A stretch of DNA of 64,000 nucleotides from Bog-950 sp046329515 (GTDB lineage: Bacteria; Bacteroidota; Bacteroidia; Chitinophagales; LD1), in assembly GCA_046329515.1 (NCBI GenBank), contig JAXLUM010000002.1, positions 930,001 through 994,000 of the forward strand. The letters run 5' to 3'. The notes below the pieces were generated by a model. The model ran no database searches. It was not told the DNA's origin and was given only the letters and a program-made list of their open reading frames with translations. Positions 32,924 through 41,088 of this stretch are shown one piece after another. The stretch's first letter is position 1. The number at the start of each line of letters is the position of its first letter. A program made the position numbers and the translations under genes.

Positions 32924-34495
32924 CTACTCAAAAATATTCAGTGCTCCCCAGGCTTCTCTGCGGCTTGCATCGGGGTCGTTTACTGTAATTTGCTTTCTGT
33001 CAAATATTAAGGTGCTGCGTTTGCTGGCATTGTAAATTGACCATGCATTGCCTGTACTGTTGGGGTTACCGGTATGCGCAAAGTTTATCCAGGCCTGCTG
33101 CATTTCATCAGCAATACGGTAAACATCTTTCTTTTTAGCCATTAGCAATACCAGCTTGCCTACACGCGTATTAAAGTTGCCAAATACAAAAGGCAATTCA
33201 ACACCATGCGTAGCACGCAGGCCTGCAATTTTTAACGGGCCTGAACACCAGTCAAAACGGTACATGTAGGTAGGAGCCTTTTCACTCTGCAATGCGGCAA
33301 ACTCCATGCTCGGCATGGCAAAAACACCATCGGTAATAATAGAAAGCACACCGTTTTTATGCGGGTAGTTTTTGTAGGCTGATAACAGTTTTTTCTGTTG
33401 GTCGGGGTTAAAGCGCGAAACATAAGGTATAAGCCCTTTAGCGGTACGCGGGGCCATGTTTAAACTCTTTAAAGCAAACAGGGTAGCCTCATCTCTATTA
33501 GTGCCAATAAGCAAAGGCACATTAGCTGCTGAGCCCGCTTGCACAGCGGTCATTAAGTTTTGTGGCAGGAAACTTCCATCTAAGGTTGGGGCTATGGTTT
33601 TGTTCGGTGTGGCTTCAATACAAATCATATCAAGTAGGGTGCGCATAGCCACTGCCATAGTATCGGCATTAATGGTTTTCAGTTTTTCTAAATGGGCCGT
33701 GTCAACACCAACCAATTGCAGGTAACGCCTTGTAAAGGCAGAAGAAAACTCAGGTCCCCAAATATTTTTTGGTGCACCGCTTTCAGCAATGGCCTTTTGA
33801 AATAACCCTTTAGCAGAAGGAACCGCCATTAAGGTTTGAACGCTTATGGCACCTGCCGATTCGCCAAAAATGGTAACGTTGTTGGGGTCGCCGCCAAAGG
33901 CAGCAATATTATCATGCACCCATTTAAGTGCGGCTACCTGGTCCTTAATGCCAAGGTTATTTTCAAAGCCTTCATTATGCGGCAGGCCATCGAAGTAAAG
34001 GAAGCCGAAAGGCCCCATGCGGTAGTTAATGGTTACTACCACTACATCGCCTTTAGCGGCCAGGTGGGCGCCATCGTAAAGGTCTGAAGAGCCGGAGCCG
34101 GAGATGAAGCCACCACCGTGTATCCAAAACATTACCGGGCGCTTTTTAGCATCTGCTTTTGGCGACCATATATTTAAAAACAGGCAATCCTCGCTTTGTT
34201 CCTGTTGGTCCTTTTTCGAGCGCTTATAGCCCATGGCAATGTTGCCGAACTTATCTGCCTTGCGAATGCCTTTCCAGCTTTCAGCGGGTTGCGGGGCCTT
34301 AAAACGTAAATCGCCAATGGGGGCTTTAGCATAAGGTATTCCCTTCCAAACAGACACCCCATTTTCCGATATGCCCTGCACAGTACCCTGTTGAGTAGCT
34401 ACAAGCAGTTTTGCCGTATCAACATCAAGGTTGGCACTAAAAGCGTTGAAAAAGAGGCAAAAGGCAGCCCCTAAAGCCAAAAACCACTTATACAT
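32924..34495 (-). CDS. Exported type-B carboxylesterase
   Basis: A 523-residue alpha/beta-hydrolase of the carboxylesterase type B family with a signal peptide (first 20 residues). The nucleophile is Ser213 in FGESAGAISV, the oxyanion hole HGGGF is at 126-130, and the catalytic acid and histidine fit NRDEATLF and ATHGVELPFVFG. A cysteine pair conserved in the family may be present (EDCLFLNIW). It hydrolyses an ester or carbamate in the periplasm or outside the cell; substrate unknown. It is a single gene with a weak -7-like box TAATTTCG upstream. Confidence 0.92.
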   Translation of the reverse strand: MYKWFLALGAAFCLFFNAFSANLDVDTAKLLVATQQGTVQGISENGVSVWKGIPYAKAPIGDLRFKAPQPAESWKGIRKADKFGNIAMGYKRSKKDQQEQSEDCLFLNIWSPKADAKKRPVMFWIHGGGFISGSGSSDLYDGAHLAAKGDVVVVTINYRMGPFGFLYFDGLPHNEGFENNLGIKDQVAALKWVHDNIAAFGGDPNNVTIFGESAGAISVQTLMAVPSAKGLFQKAIAESGAPKNIWGPEFSSAFTRRYLQLVGVDTAHLEKLKTINADTMAVAMRTLLDMICIEATPNKTIAPTLDGSFLPQNLMTAVQAGSAANVPLLIGTNRDEATLFALKSLNMAPRTAKGLIPYVSRFNPDQQKKLLSAYKNYPHKNGVLSIITDGVFAMPSMEFAALQSEKAPTYMYRFDWCSGPLKIAGLRATHGVELPFVFGNFNTRVGKLVLLMAKKKDVYRIADEMQQAWINFAHTGNPNSTGNAWSIYNASKRSTLIFDRKQITVNDPDASRREAWGALNIFE

Positions 34496-34605
34496 AATCG
34501 CAGATTTGAGATTGCGAAATTACGCTGCCCGCGAAGAAAAAGCAATAGAAAACCTAAGGAATTTTAGGGAAATGCAGAAATTTATTGATGAAGCGTAAAA
34601 ACGGT

Positions 34606-35493
34606 TTACTTCCTGCGCCGAACCTCAACGGCCCAGTCCCAAGGGTAAGGGTCCTGCATCCATTTTGGCGGGGAGGCAAACTCGCTTTTCCAGGGGTATT
34701 CCAGCTTTTCAACGGTAACAATTTCAAAGTTGCCGGAATGAAACATGCCGAACAGTTCGTGCAATGAATAATGTTTTGTTGGCCGGTTATCTATACGGCA
34801 GATGCCATTGCGCAATTCATCAACCGAAAGGGCAATGTTTTCAATCTCTTCATCAGGTATCTGCGCAATGGTTGTTTTTTCCTTTTTGTGCCATTGGGTT
34901 AGGTTCCACGTTGTCAAACAACCCGATTCTAAAGAGGGAAGAACGAAAACCACGGTACCACCTTTATTAATGGCACGCAATACGTTTTTAATAATGGCGT
35001 AATCCATTTGTATATCATGTGATATGGCCACATTGCAACAAACGCCAAAATCAGTATAAGGCACCGGGGCTTTGGTATCGGTTAAGTCAAGCTTATTAAC
35101 CGAAATGTTTTCGTAACCACGTGCTGCAGCTTGCTTTAACAGGCCGGCAGATACATCAAAGGCCATTATGTGCTTAAACAGCGGAGCCATTAAGGCAAAG
35201 CCGTTGCCTGTGCCACAACCAAAATCAACCGCATGGCCTTTAGGGTTGGCGTGTTTAGTTATCATAGCCTTAAGCCGGCCATGGTAATCGTTGGCATATA
35301 CATTAAATATTTCTGAGGTATAAGTAGGGGCTTGTTTATCCCAATGTTTGGAGTGATGCAAGAGCAGTGATTTTACAAGTAAACATACCTCCTTTGCTGC
35401 ACTGCTGTTAATGTAGTTATACCACGGTGTAATGTTAATCGTTCCCTTATGGCATAAATCAGCACAATTGGTGCCTAAATAGCGAAAGGGCAT
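34606..35493 (-). CDS. SAM-dependent methyltransferase
   Basis: A 295-residue class I methyltransferase. Motif I is DFGCGTGNG (residues 90-97); motif II (DFGVCCNVAISHD) and the GGTVVFVLPSLES strand follow. The first 50 residues (with NCADLCHKG) are not part of the fold and have no clear relative. The substrate is unknown; a small molecule is likely because no nucleic-acid or protein-binding domain is present. It runs divergently from the SMR transporter with 36 nt between starts. Confidence 0.85.
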   Translation of the reverse strand: MPFRYLGTNCADLCHKGTINITPWYNYINSSAAKEVCLLVKSLLLHHSKHWDKQAPTYTSEIFNVYANDYHGRLKAMITKHANPKGHAVDFGCGTGNGFALMAPLFKHIMAFDVSAGLLKQAAARGYENISVNKLDLTDTKAPVPYTDFGVCCNVAISHDIQMDYAIIKNVLRAINKGGTVVFVLPSLESGCLTTWNLTQWHKKEKTTIAQIPDEEIENIALSVDELRNGICRIDNRPTKHYSLHELFGMFHSGNFEIVTVEKLEYPWKSEFASPPKWMQDPYPWDWAVEVRRRK

Positions 35494-35529
35494 ATATTTT
35501 GTTTTCTTAGCTTAGATTAAAACACAGCT

Positions 35530-35853
35530 ATGCAATACGTATTTCTTTATTCATCCATCATCTTCAACATACTTACCAATGTGGGTTTTAAACTTTCTGC
35601 CCTTAACGAAGGAAAGCCGTTAAAGCAGTGGGGCTGGCTGGGTATAGGGCTGGTGTTTGGGTTAATCAATTCCGTACTATTTACTGAAAGCTTAAAGGGC
35701 GTTTCCCTTCAGGTAGCAAGCGCTATATTCTTTTCGCTTACCATAGTAGGCCTGTTTCTGTTTTCTCACTTTTACTTTAATGAAAGTATAAGCCTTATGC
35801 GCATTGCCGGAGTAGGGCTAATTACCATTGGGGTTGTGCTGGTTTCGCTGTAG
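35530..35853 (+). CDS. Small multidrug resistance-like (DMT) transporter
   Basis: A 107-residue protein with four membrane helices covering nearly its whole length and a final GVGLITIGVVLVSL helix as in the SMR/EmrE family. The glutamate normally in helix 1 of EmrE is not at the usual place (helix 1 reads FLYSSIIFNILTNVGFKLSA), so it may be a SugE- or EamA-type relative with another substrate rather than a drug/proton exchanger. It is followed after 24 nt by a small lipoprotein gene. Confidence 0.7.
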   Translation: MQYVFLYSSIIFNILTNVGFKLSALNEGKPLKQWGWLGIGLVFGLINSVLFTESLKGVSLQVASAIFFSLTIVGLFLFSHFYFNESISLMRIAGVGLITIGVVLVSL

Positions 35854-35877
35854 GTTAAGCAACCAAAGCCGGCAATA

Positions 35878-36069
35878 ATGCGTTCTGGTAATATGCGATT
35901 ATTGGTTATTGCCCTTTTTATGGTTTCGCTTTCAGCCTGCCATAAATACACTTGCTATAAGGAAGATGCCTTAGGCAACAGAACCTATTACCATTTCAAA
36001 TCGTACCACGAAATGGAGAAATGCATACAACAGGTTGGCGGAGTTACTACCTGCGATATGGATGAGTGA
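35878..36069 (+). CDS. Small lipoprotein
   Basis: A 58-63 residue protein of unknown function. The signal peptide runs from MRLLVIALFMVSLSAC (ATG at 35893) with a lipobox LSAC; an ATG five codons upstream (35878) is also possible. The mature part has three further cysteines (YTCYKE, EKCIQQ, TTCDMDE) and a tyrosine-rich stretch. It ends 9 nt before the terminator at 36078. It lies downstream of the SMR-like gene and may be co-transcribed with it. Confidence 0.65.
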   Translation: MRSGNMRLLVIALFMVSLSACHKYTCYKEDALGNRTYYHFKSYHEMEKCIQQVGGVTTCDMDE

Positions 36070-36077
36070 TCAAACAA

Positions 36078-36108
36078 AAAAATCCCCGCCTTAAGGGCAG
36101 GGATTTTT
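36078..36108. terminator. Bidirectional terminator
   Basis: AAAAATCCCCGCC (36078-36090) pairs with GGCAGGGATTTTT (36096-36108) with a single mismatch. T-runs occur on both sides, so it can stop transcripts of the small lipoprotein gene and of the convergent korB. Confidence 0.85.
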
Positions 36109-36132
36109 AGAGTTGTATTACTTAGTCTTTAA

Positions 36133-37164
36133 CTAAAGTATTGTCCAGGTTTTATCGCCGCTTAAAATTTTGTTGAGCGGCATCTTGCCTTTTTTAGCGG
36201 CAGCATCTTCCACCTGCTTTTGCATGTCTTCGTCTATGCAGCTACGCTCTTCGCGGTAAAACACACCAAACGGACGAGGGAAGTGTGCATCAGTGCGGTC
36301 CTGGAAACCGGCAAGTATAAATGCCTTGTCCTTATCCGTTTCATCGTGTATCCATAAGCCTTGCTTAGATGCTTCATCAGTAACTTCTACAATTACCGGC
36401 TTAAAGCCATCCAGTTTTATGCCTTTACTTCCGTTAGGGCCATACACTAATGGTTTACCGTGTTCAAGCAACAAACATTCTTCCTGCTTGGTTTCTTTTT
36501 CCGTAAACAGGAAAAATGCACCATCGTTAAACACAGGGCAGTTTTGGTAAATTTCAACAAAGGCAGTACCGTGGTGGCCATTAGCCCTTGTAATAACTGC
36601 CTGCTGATGTTTAGGGTCGCGGTCAAGTGTGCGGGCATAAAAAGTAGCCTTAGCACCTAACGCTAACTGGGCAGGATTAAATGGCTCATCAACTGAACCG
36701 TAAGGCGTACTCTTGGTTACCTTTCCTTTTTCGGAAGTAGGGGAATATTGACCCTTTGTTAAGCCGTATATCTGGTTGTTAAACATTATAAGCTTAAGGT
36801 TAGGGTTGCGGCGCAACATGTGTATAAGGTGGTTGCCACCTATACTCATTAAGTCGCCATCGCCGCCAATTACCCAAACATCTAAAGCGGGATTAGCCGC
36901 TTTAACGCCTGTGGCAATTGCCGTAGCGCGGCCGTGGATGCTGTGCATACCATACGTATTCATGTAATACGGAAAGCGTGATGAGCAACCGATGCCGGAA
37001 ACGAAAACGATATCCTCAGGTGCACGGCCTGTATCAGGCAGTACAGTTTGTACCTGCTTTAATATAGAGTAGTCTCCGCAGCCGGGGCACCATTTAACTT
37101 CCTGGTCGCTGGCAAAATCCTTCGCGGTTAATTTTATTGGGGCTGTTTTTTCTGCTGTTTCCAT
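36133..37164 (-). CDS. korB: 2-oxoacid:ferredoxin oxidoreductase, beta subunit
   Basis: A 343-residue thiamine-pyrophosphate subunit. The opening KWCPGCGDYSIL (about 24-34) and the TPP-magnesium motif GDGDLMSIGGNHL (about 101-113) identify the family; CSSRFPYYMNTYGMHSIHGRA is the conserved substrate-side segment. With KorA it oxidatively decarboxylates 2-oxoglutarate (or another 2-oxoacid) to the acyl-CoA and reduces ferredoxin. It starts 11 nt after korA. The short 343-residue form without extra ferredoxin domains requires a separate ferredoxin, and one is encoded just upstream. Confidence 0.93.
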   Translation of the reverse strand: METAEKTAPIKLTAKDFASDQEVKWCPGCGDYSILKQVQTVLPDTGRAPEDIVFVSGIGCSSRFPYYMNTYGMHSIHGRATAIATGVKAANPALDVWVIGGDGDLMSIGGNHLIHMLRRNPNLKLIMFNNQIYGLTKGQYSPTSEKGKVTKSTPYGSVDEPFNPAQLALGAKATFYARTLDRDPKHQQAVITRANGHHGTAFVEIYQNCPVFNDGAFFLFTEKETKQEECLLLEHGKPLVYGPNGSKGIKLDGFKPVIVEVTDEASKQGLWIHDETDKDKAFILAGFQDRTDAHFPRPFGVFYREERSCIDEDMQKQVEDAAAKKGKMPLNKILSGDKTWTIL

Positions 37165-37175
37165 TTTTACTTACA

Positions 37176-39059
37176 TTAAGCGTTATACAATTCTTTAACC
37201 TTCGCCTTTACTTCTTCTGTTGTAAACGGCAGGCCCTGCACTTTGTTTAAACCAACGGCCGGTACCAAATACTTGGCGCGTATCAAACTCAACAGTTGGC
37301 CCATATTCATTTCAGGTACCAATACTTTATCGAAGCTTAATAATATTTCGCCCAGGTTTTTAGGGAACGGATTCATGTGGCGTAAATGCAGGTGCGATAC
37401 TTCGTAGCCTTCTTTGTGCAGGTCTATCATGGCCGTTTTTATAGCGCCATAGGTAGAGCCCCAGCCCAATACCAGCATCTTGCCTTTTTCAGCGCCGCTG
37501 TCAAGCTTAGCTAAAGGAATGCTGTCTGCAATTTTTTCAACTTTATCAGCGCGCAGGTGAACCATGGTTTCGTGGTTCTTGCTGTCGTAACTTACGTTGC
37601 CTGTTTCGTTCTGTTTTTCAAGGCCGCCAATACGGTGCGTTAAGCCTTTGGTACCAGGTTTAATCCATGGGCGCACTAAACGTTCATCGCGCTTATAAGG
37701 CAACAGTTTACCGCCGGGGTTGTTATGCTCGGTCATAAACTTAGCCCTTATGGGTTGCAGTTGGTCTTCAGTGGGGAACTTCCACGGCTCTGAACCATTG
37801 GCAATGTAACCATCACTTAAAAATATTACAGGCACCATGTGCTCAATAGAAATACGGCAGGCCTCGTATACTGCATCAAAACAATCAGCCGGAGAGTTAG
37901 CTGCAATAATTGGCAGCGGGGCTTCACCGTGTCTTCCGAACATAGCCATCAATAAATCGCTTTGTTCGGTTTTTGTAGGCAGGCCGGTTGAAGGGCCACC
38001 ACGCTGCACATCGCATATAAGCAATGGCACCTCATACATCATAGCCAAACTCATGGCTTCGCTTTTTAACGCTACGCCGGGGCCTGAAGTTGTAGTAACA
38101 CCCAAAGCGCCGGTATAAGATGCGCCAATTGCTGTGGCAATAGCGGCTATTTCATCTTCAGCCTGGAAGGTTTTAACGCCGTTGGCTTTGAATTTGCTTA
38201 AGTCATGTAATACATCGGAAGCAGGCGTAATTGGGTATGAACCTAAAAATACCTGCAGTCCTGATTTTTCAGCCGCAGCAATAATACCTATGGCCAATGC
38301 CTGGTTGCCCGAAATGTTGCGGTAAACACCGGCAGGTAATTTAGCAGCAGCCGTTTTGTAACGGGTGGTAAATATTTCCGTGTTGTCGCCGTAGTTCCAA
38401 CCGCTTTTAAGGGCGGTAATGTTGGCGTTTAATATGTCAGGCTTCTTGCTGAATTTTTCTTCAAGCGATTTGATGGTAAAATCCATGCTCTTATCGAACA
38501 TCCAGAAAAGAATACCGAGCACGAACATGTTTTTGCAACGCTCAATCTCTTTCATACCAAGGCCTGAATCTTTCAGCGCCTCTTTGGTAAACTTGCTTAT
38601 GTCTACCTTAAATACCTTGTAACCTTCAAGCGTTCCATCCTCCAAAGGATTTGCGGCACCTTCAGGATAGCCGGCCAGTTTCAGGTTTTTTGAATCGAAA
38701 CCTGATATGTTGGCGATTATTACACCGCCTTTTACCAGGCGGGGAAGGTCGTTTTTAAGTGCGGCCGAGTTCATTACTACCAGCACATCATACATATCGC
38801 CGGGGGTAAAAATTTCTTTACTGCCAAAGTGCACCTGAAAGCCCGATACACCGGCAAGTGTACCTGCAGGGGCACGTATCTCCGCCGGAAATTCAGGGAA
38901 GGTGCTTATGTCTTGTCCAAGCAAAGCGGAAGTATCAGTAAACTGCATGCCTGTAAGCTGCATGCCATCGCCAGAGTCGCCGCTAAAGCGCACCACCACG
39001 CTATCGGCCTCTTTTATTTCAATTTTACGTTGTGGTTTAGATTCTAAAGTCGTATCCAT
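37176..39059 (-). CDS. korA: 2-oxoacid:ferredoxin oxidoreductase, fused gamma-alpha subunit
   Basis: A 627-residue subunit in which the gamma domain (about 20-210, RFSGDSGDGMQLTGMQF) is fused to the alpha domain (about 240-627, YPITPASDVLHDL and the QAEDEIAAIATAIGASYTGA segment). This is the KorA form found in many Bacteroidota and Actinobacteria. It forms the 2-oxoacid:ferredoxin oxidoreductase with KorB. A terminator lies between it and the upstream ferredoxin gene. The exact substrate, 2-oxoglutarate or pyruvate, cannot be fixed from sequence alone; the two-gene korAB layout favours 2-oxoglutarate. Confidence 0.93.
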   Translation of the reverse strand: MDTTLESKPQRKIEIKEADSVVVRFSGDSGDGMQLTGMQFTDTSALLGQDISTFPEFPAEIRAPAGTLAGVSGFQVHFGSKEIFTPGDMYDVLVVMNSAALKNDLPRLVKGGVIIANISGFDSKNLKLAGYPEGAANPLEDGTLEGYKVFKVDISKFTKEALKDSGLGMKEIERCKNMFVLGILFWMFDKSMDFTIKSLEEKFSKKPDILNANITALKSGWNYGDNTEIFTTRYKTAAAKLPAGVYRNISGNQALAIGIIAAAEKSGLQVFLGSYPITPASDVLHDLSKFKANGVKTFQAEDEIAAIATAIGASYTGALGVTTTSGPGVALKSEAMSLAMMYEVPLLICDVQRGGPSTGLPTKTEQSDLLMAMFGRHGEAPLPIIAANSPADCFDAVYEACRISIEHMVPVIFLSDGYIANGSEPWKFPTEDQLQPIRAKFMTEHNNPGGKLLPYKRDERLVRPWIKPGTKGLTHRIGGLEKQNETGNVSYDSKNHETMVHLRADKVEKIADSIPLAKLDSGAEKGKMLVLGWGSTYGAIKTAMIDLHKEGYEVSHLHLRHMNPFPKNLGEILLSFDKVLVPEMNMGQLLSLIRAKYLVPAVGLNKVQGLPFTTEEVKAKVKELYNA

Positions 39060-39082
39060 TTAGGGTTTCTTATTTAAGTATA

Positions 39083-39121
39083 AAAAACAAGGACGCGATG
39101 CTATGAGCAACCGCGTCCTTG
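39083..39121 (-). terminator. Terminator between the ferredoxin gene and korA
   Basis: CAAGGACGCG (39088-39097) pairs perfectly with CGCGTCCTTG (39112-39121); on the minus strand the stem leads into TTTTTTA. It would end most ferredoxin transcripts before korA, giving separate or unequal expression. Confidence 0.85.
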
Positions 39122-39132
39122 ACAAATAGTTA

Positions 39133-39480
39133 TTAAACGTGCAGTTTGGCTTTTTTCTCAAGCAGCACCGATTCGTCTTCTACATTATCAGGGTCCGCCA
39201 CACAGCAGTCTACCGGGCAAACCGAAGCGCACTGCGGCTCATCATGGAAGCCTTTACATTCTGTGCACTTATCGGTTACTATATAAAAGTAATCATCGGA
39301 CACTGCAGGTTGACTGGAGTCAGCATCAATAGTGCTGCCATCCATACGAACATAAGTGCCGTGCACTGTTGTTTTGTCCGCAATTTTCCAGCTGTCGCCG
39401 TTAGCGTAAATAGCGCCATTTGGACATTCAGGTTCGCAAGCGCCGCAGTTAATACATGCATCCGTGATTTTAATTGCCAT
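39133..39480 (-). CDS. Dicluster 4Fe-4S ferredoxin
   Basis: A 115-residue ferredoxin with two cluster motifs. The first is Cys9-x2-Cys12-x2-Cys15-x3-Cys19 (DACINCGACEPECP); the second begins TDKCTECKG and, after an insertion, closes with QCASVCPVDCC. A 40-residue loop between them (about 25-68) and the CTEC-x8-C spacing are those of the Alvin/2[4Fe-4S] ferredoxins used by KOR enzymes. It is the likely electron acceptor of KorAB. It stands head-to-head with nuoA across 225 bp, and so could also be the electron donor to the EFG-less complex I. Confidence 0.92.
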   Translation of the reverse strand: MAIKITDACINCGACEPECPNGAIYANGDSWKIADKTTVHGTYVRMDGSTIDADSSQPAVSDDYFYIVTDKCTECKGFHDEPQCASVCPVDCCVADPDNVEDESVLLEKKAKLHV

Positions 39481-39651
39481 AAGTAATAGGGTTTTGGGTT
39501 TATAGTTAAATATAACAGTTCTCCGAAGAAAGAATGTTTCGGTAAGCTTTCAAAATATAATGGGCAAAATTGTGAATAAATAAGGGATAGGTGTATACGA
39601 TAAAAATCAGTTTAATTACTGATACTTGTTAGGGCGTATATGTAAACAGTG

Positions 39652-39680
39652 TTGGCTTGTTGTAATTAATCTTACTTTTT
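39652..39680 (+). promoter_or_regulatory. Promoter of the nuo operon
   Basis: TTG (39652-39654), an 18-bp spacer, then TACTTTTT (39673-39680): one mismatch from TAnnTTTG. The nuoA ATG follows 25 nt later. The remainder of the 225-bp space between the ferredoxin gene and nuoA (39481-39705) is AT-rich; a -7-like box in the other direction reads TATATTTA (39508-39515 on the minus strand). Confidence 0.6.
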
Positions 39681-39705
39681 TATTTTCATCACAAGTATTA
39701 AAAGT

Positions 39706-40056
39706 ATGGGTCCGGCTTCCATCATTCTTCTCATCATTTGCGGGGTAACCTTTGCGGGGCTGGCTTTATTGCTTAGCCGCATAATCAACCCCGGCAGCAA
39801 AAACGCTGTTAAGGATGAAGCCTATGAGTGCGGCGTACCCACCCGGGGCCAGAGCTGGATACAGTTCAGCGTAGGCTATTATCTGTTTGCCTTAATCTTC
39901 CTGATTTTTGATGTTGAGCTGGTGTTTTTATACCCCTGGGCCGTTGTGGCCAAGCAGTTAGGGGTTTTCGCCTTAGTTGAAATTTCCATTTTCCTGTTTA
40001 TACTGTTTTTAGGCTTTTTATACGCGCACAAAAAGGGCGCATTAAAGTGGCAATAG
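39706..40056 (+). CDS. nuoA: NADH-quinone oxidoreductase subunit A
   Basis: A 116-residue membrane subunit with three helices (about 3-21, 60-82 and 89-108). The conserved loop between helices 1 and 2 reads DEAYECGVPTRGQSWIQFSVGYYL, with the cysteine that lies near the quinone site. It is the first gene of an operon of eleven complex I genes (to nuoN at 49673), transcribed from the promoter just upstream. It helps to join the peripheral arm to the membrane arm. Confidence 0.95.
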   Translation: MGPASIILLIICGVTFAGLALLLSRIINPGSKNAVKDEAYECGVPTRGQSWIQFSVGYYLFALIFLIFDVELVFLYPWAVVAKQLGVFALVEISIFLFILFLGFLYAHKKGALKWQ

Positions 40057-40086
40057 CATATAAAAAAGGAATACCTATATATAAGA

Positions 40087-40629
40087 ATGGCAGATAACCC
40101 CAATAGCCCAACTCCTTTTCCCGGCTCGGTGCATCAAACACCGGGTGGCGGAATACTGGTAAGCAAGTTTGACGATGTGTTGAACTGGGCGCGCAGTAAT
40201 TCGCTTTGGCCGTTAGTGTTTGGCACCAGCTGCTGCGCTATTGAAATGATGAGCGCTGCCAGCGCCAAGTATGACTGGAGCCGCTTTGGCTTTGAAGTGG
40301 CCCGCGCTACACCGCGCCAGGCAGATGTTATAATTATAGCTGGTACCATTGTAAACAAAATGGCGCCGGTGTTAAAGCGCTTGTACGATCAAATGCCCGA
40401 CCCGAAATATGTAGTGGCCATGGGTGCCTGTGCTACCAGCGGCGGCCCGTTCTTCTATAATACGTATAGTGTAGTAAAAGGGGCCGACCACGTAATACCG
40501 GTTGATGTATATATAGCAGGCTGTCCGCCCCGCCCCGAGGCGTTGATACATGCCTTAATAACCCTGCAAGAAAAAATAACTGCTGGTGGCAAGCGCGAGA
40601 AAATTACCATTGAAGATTTTAAACGTTAG
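40087..40629 (+). CDS. nuoB: NADH-quinone oxidoreductase subunit B
   Basis: A 180-residue subunit that holds cluster N2, the last iron-sulfur cluster before quinone. All ligands are visible: the tandem Cys49-Cys50 in GTSCCAIEMM, Cys115 in MGACATSGG and Cys146 in AGCPPRPE. A short hydrophilic N-terminal extension (NPNSPTPFPGSVHQTPGG) precedes the fold. It sits between nuoA (30 nt) and nuoC (2 nt). Confidence 0.96.
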   Translation: MADNPNSPTPFPGSVHQTPGGGILVSKFDDVLNWARSNSLWPLVFGTSCCAIEMMSAASAKYDWSRFGFEVARATPRQADVIIIAGTIVNKMAPVLKRLYDQMPDPKYVVAMGACATSGGPFFYNTYSVVKGADHVIPVDVYIAGCPPRPEALIHALITLQEKITAGGKREKITIEDFKR

Positions 40630-40631
40630 GC

Positions 40632-41087
40632 GTGACGAAAGAGGAACTGAAAGCAAAGATTGCGGAGATATGCCCCTCGGCCACCTACGATGAAACCGGG
40701 GAGTGGTTGAATGTAATGGTGGAGGCGCAGAATTGGTTTCCGGTAGCCTGGCAATTACGCGCTAACCCTGTACTTGCTTTCGATTACCTGTTTAGCTTAA
40801 CAGCGGTTGACTGGAAAACGCACCTGAGTGTGGTTTACCATCTGCGCAGTTTTAAGCACGACCATATAGTAGTAGTAAAAGCAAAAGTGGACCGCGCAAA
40901 ACCCGAGATAGAAAGCGTAAGCAAAATATGGCGCACGGCTGAGTTGAATGAGCGCGAAGCATATGATTTAATGGGTGTGAAGTTTACAAACCACCCCGAT
41001 TTACGCCGTTTGTTTTTAACGGAAGAGTGGGAGGGTTACCCCCTGCGCAAGGATTATGTAGATGAGGTAAACATTATAAAGCTATAG
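40632..41087 (+). CDS. nuoC: NADH-quinone oxidoreductase subunit C
   Basis: A 151-residue peripheral-arm subunit. The 30-kDa subunit motif is clear toward the end: ELNEREAYDLMGVKFTNHPDLRRLFLTEEWEGYPLRKDY. It uses a GTG start 2 nt after nuoB. In this organism nuoC and nuoD are separate genes rather than the fused nuoCD of Bacteroides and enterobacteria. It forms part of the module that connects the iron-sulfur chain with the membrane arm. Confidence 0.94.
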   Translation: MTKEELKAKIAEICPSATYDETGEWLNVMVEAQNWFPVAWQLRANPVLAFDYLFSLTAVDWKTHLSVVYHLRSFKHDHIVVVKAKVDRAKPEIESVSKIWRTAELNEREAYDLMGVKFTNHPDLRRLFLTEEWEGYPLRKDYVDEVNIIKL

Positions 41088-41088
41088 T

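Noticed and set aside
39481..39705. Riboswitch or small RNA gene in front of nuoA
   Set aside because: The space is AT-rich with promoter-like boxes for both directions but no convincing aptamer fold or terminator.
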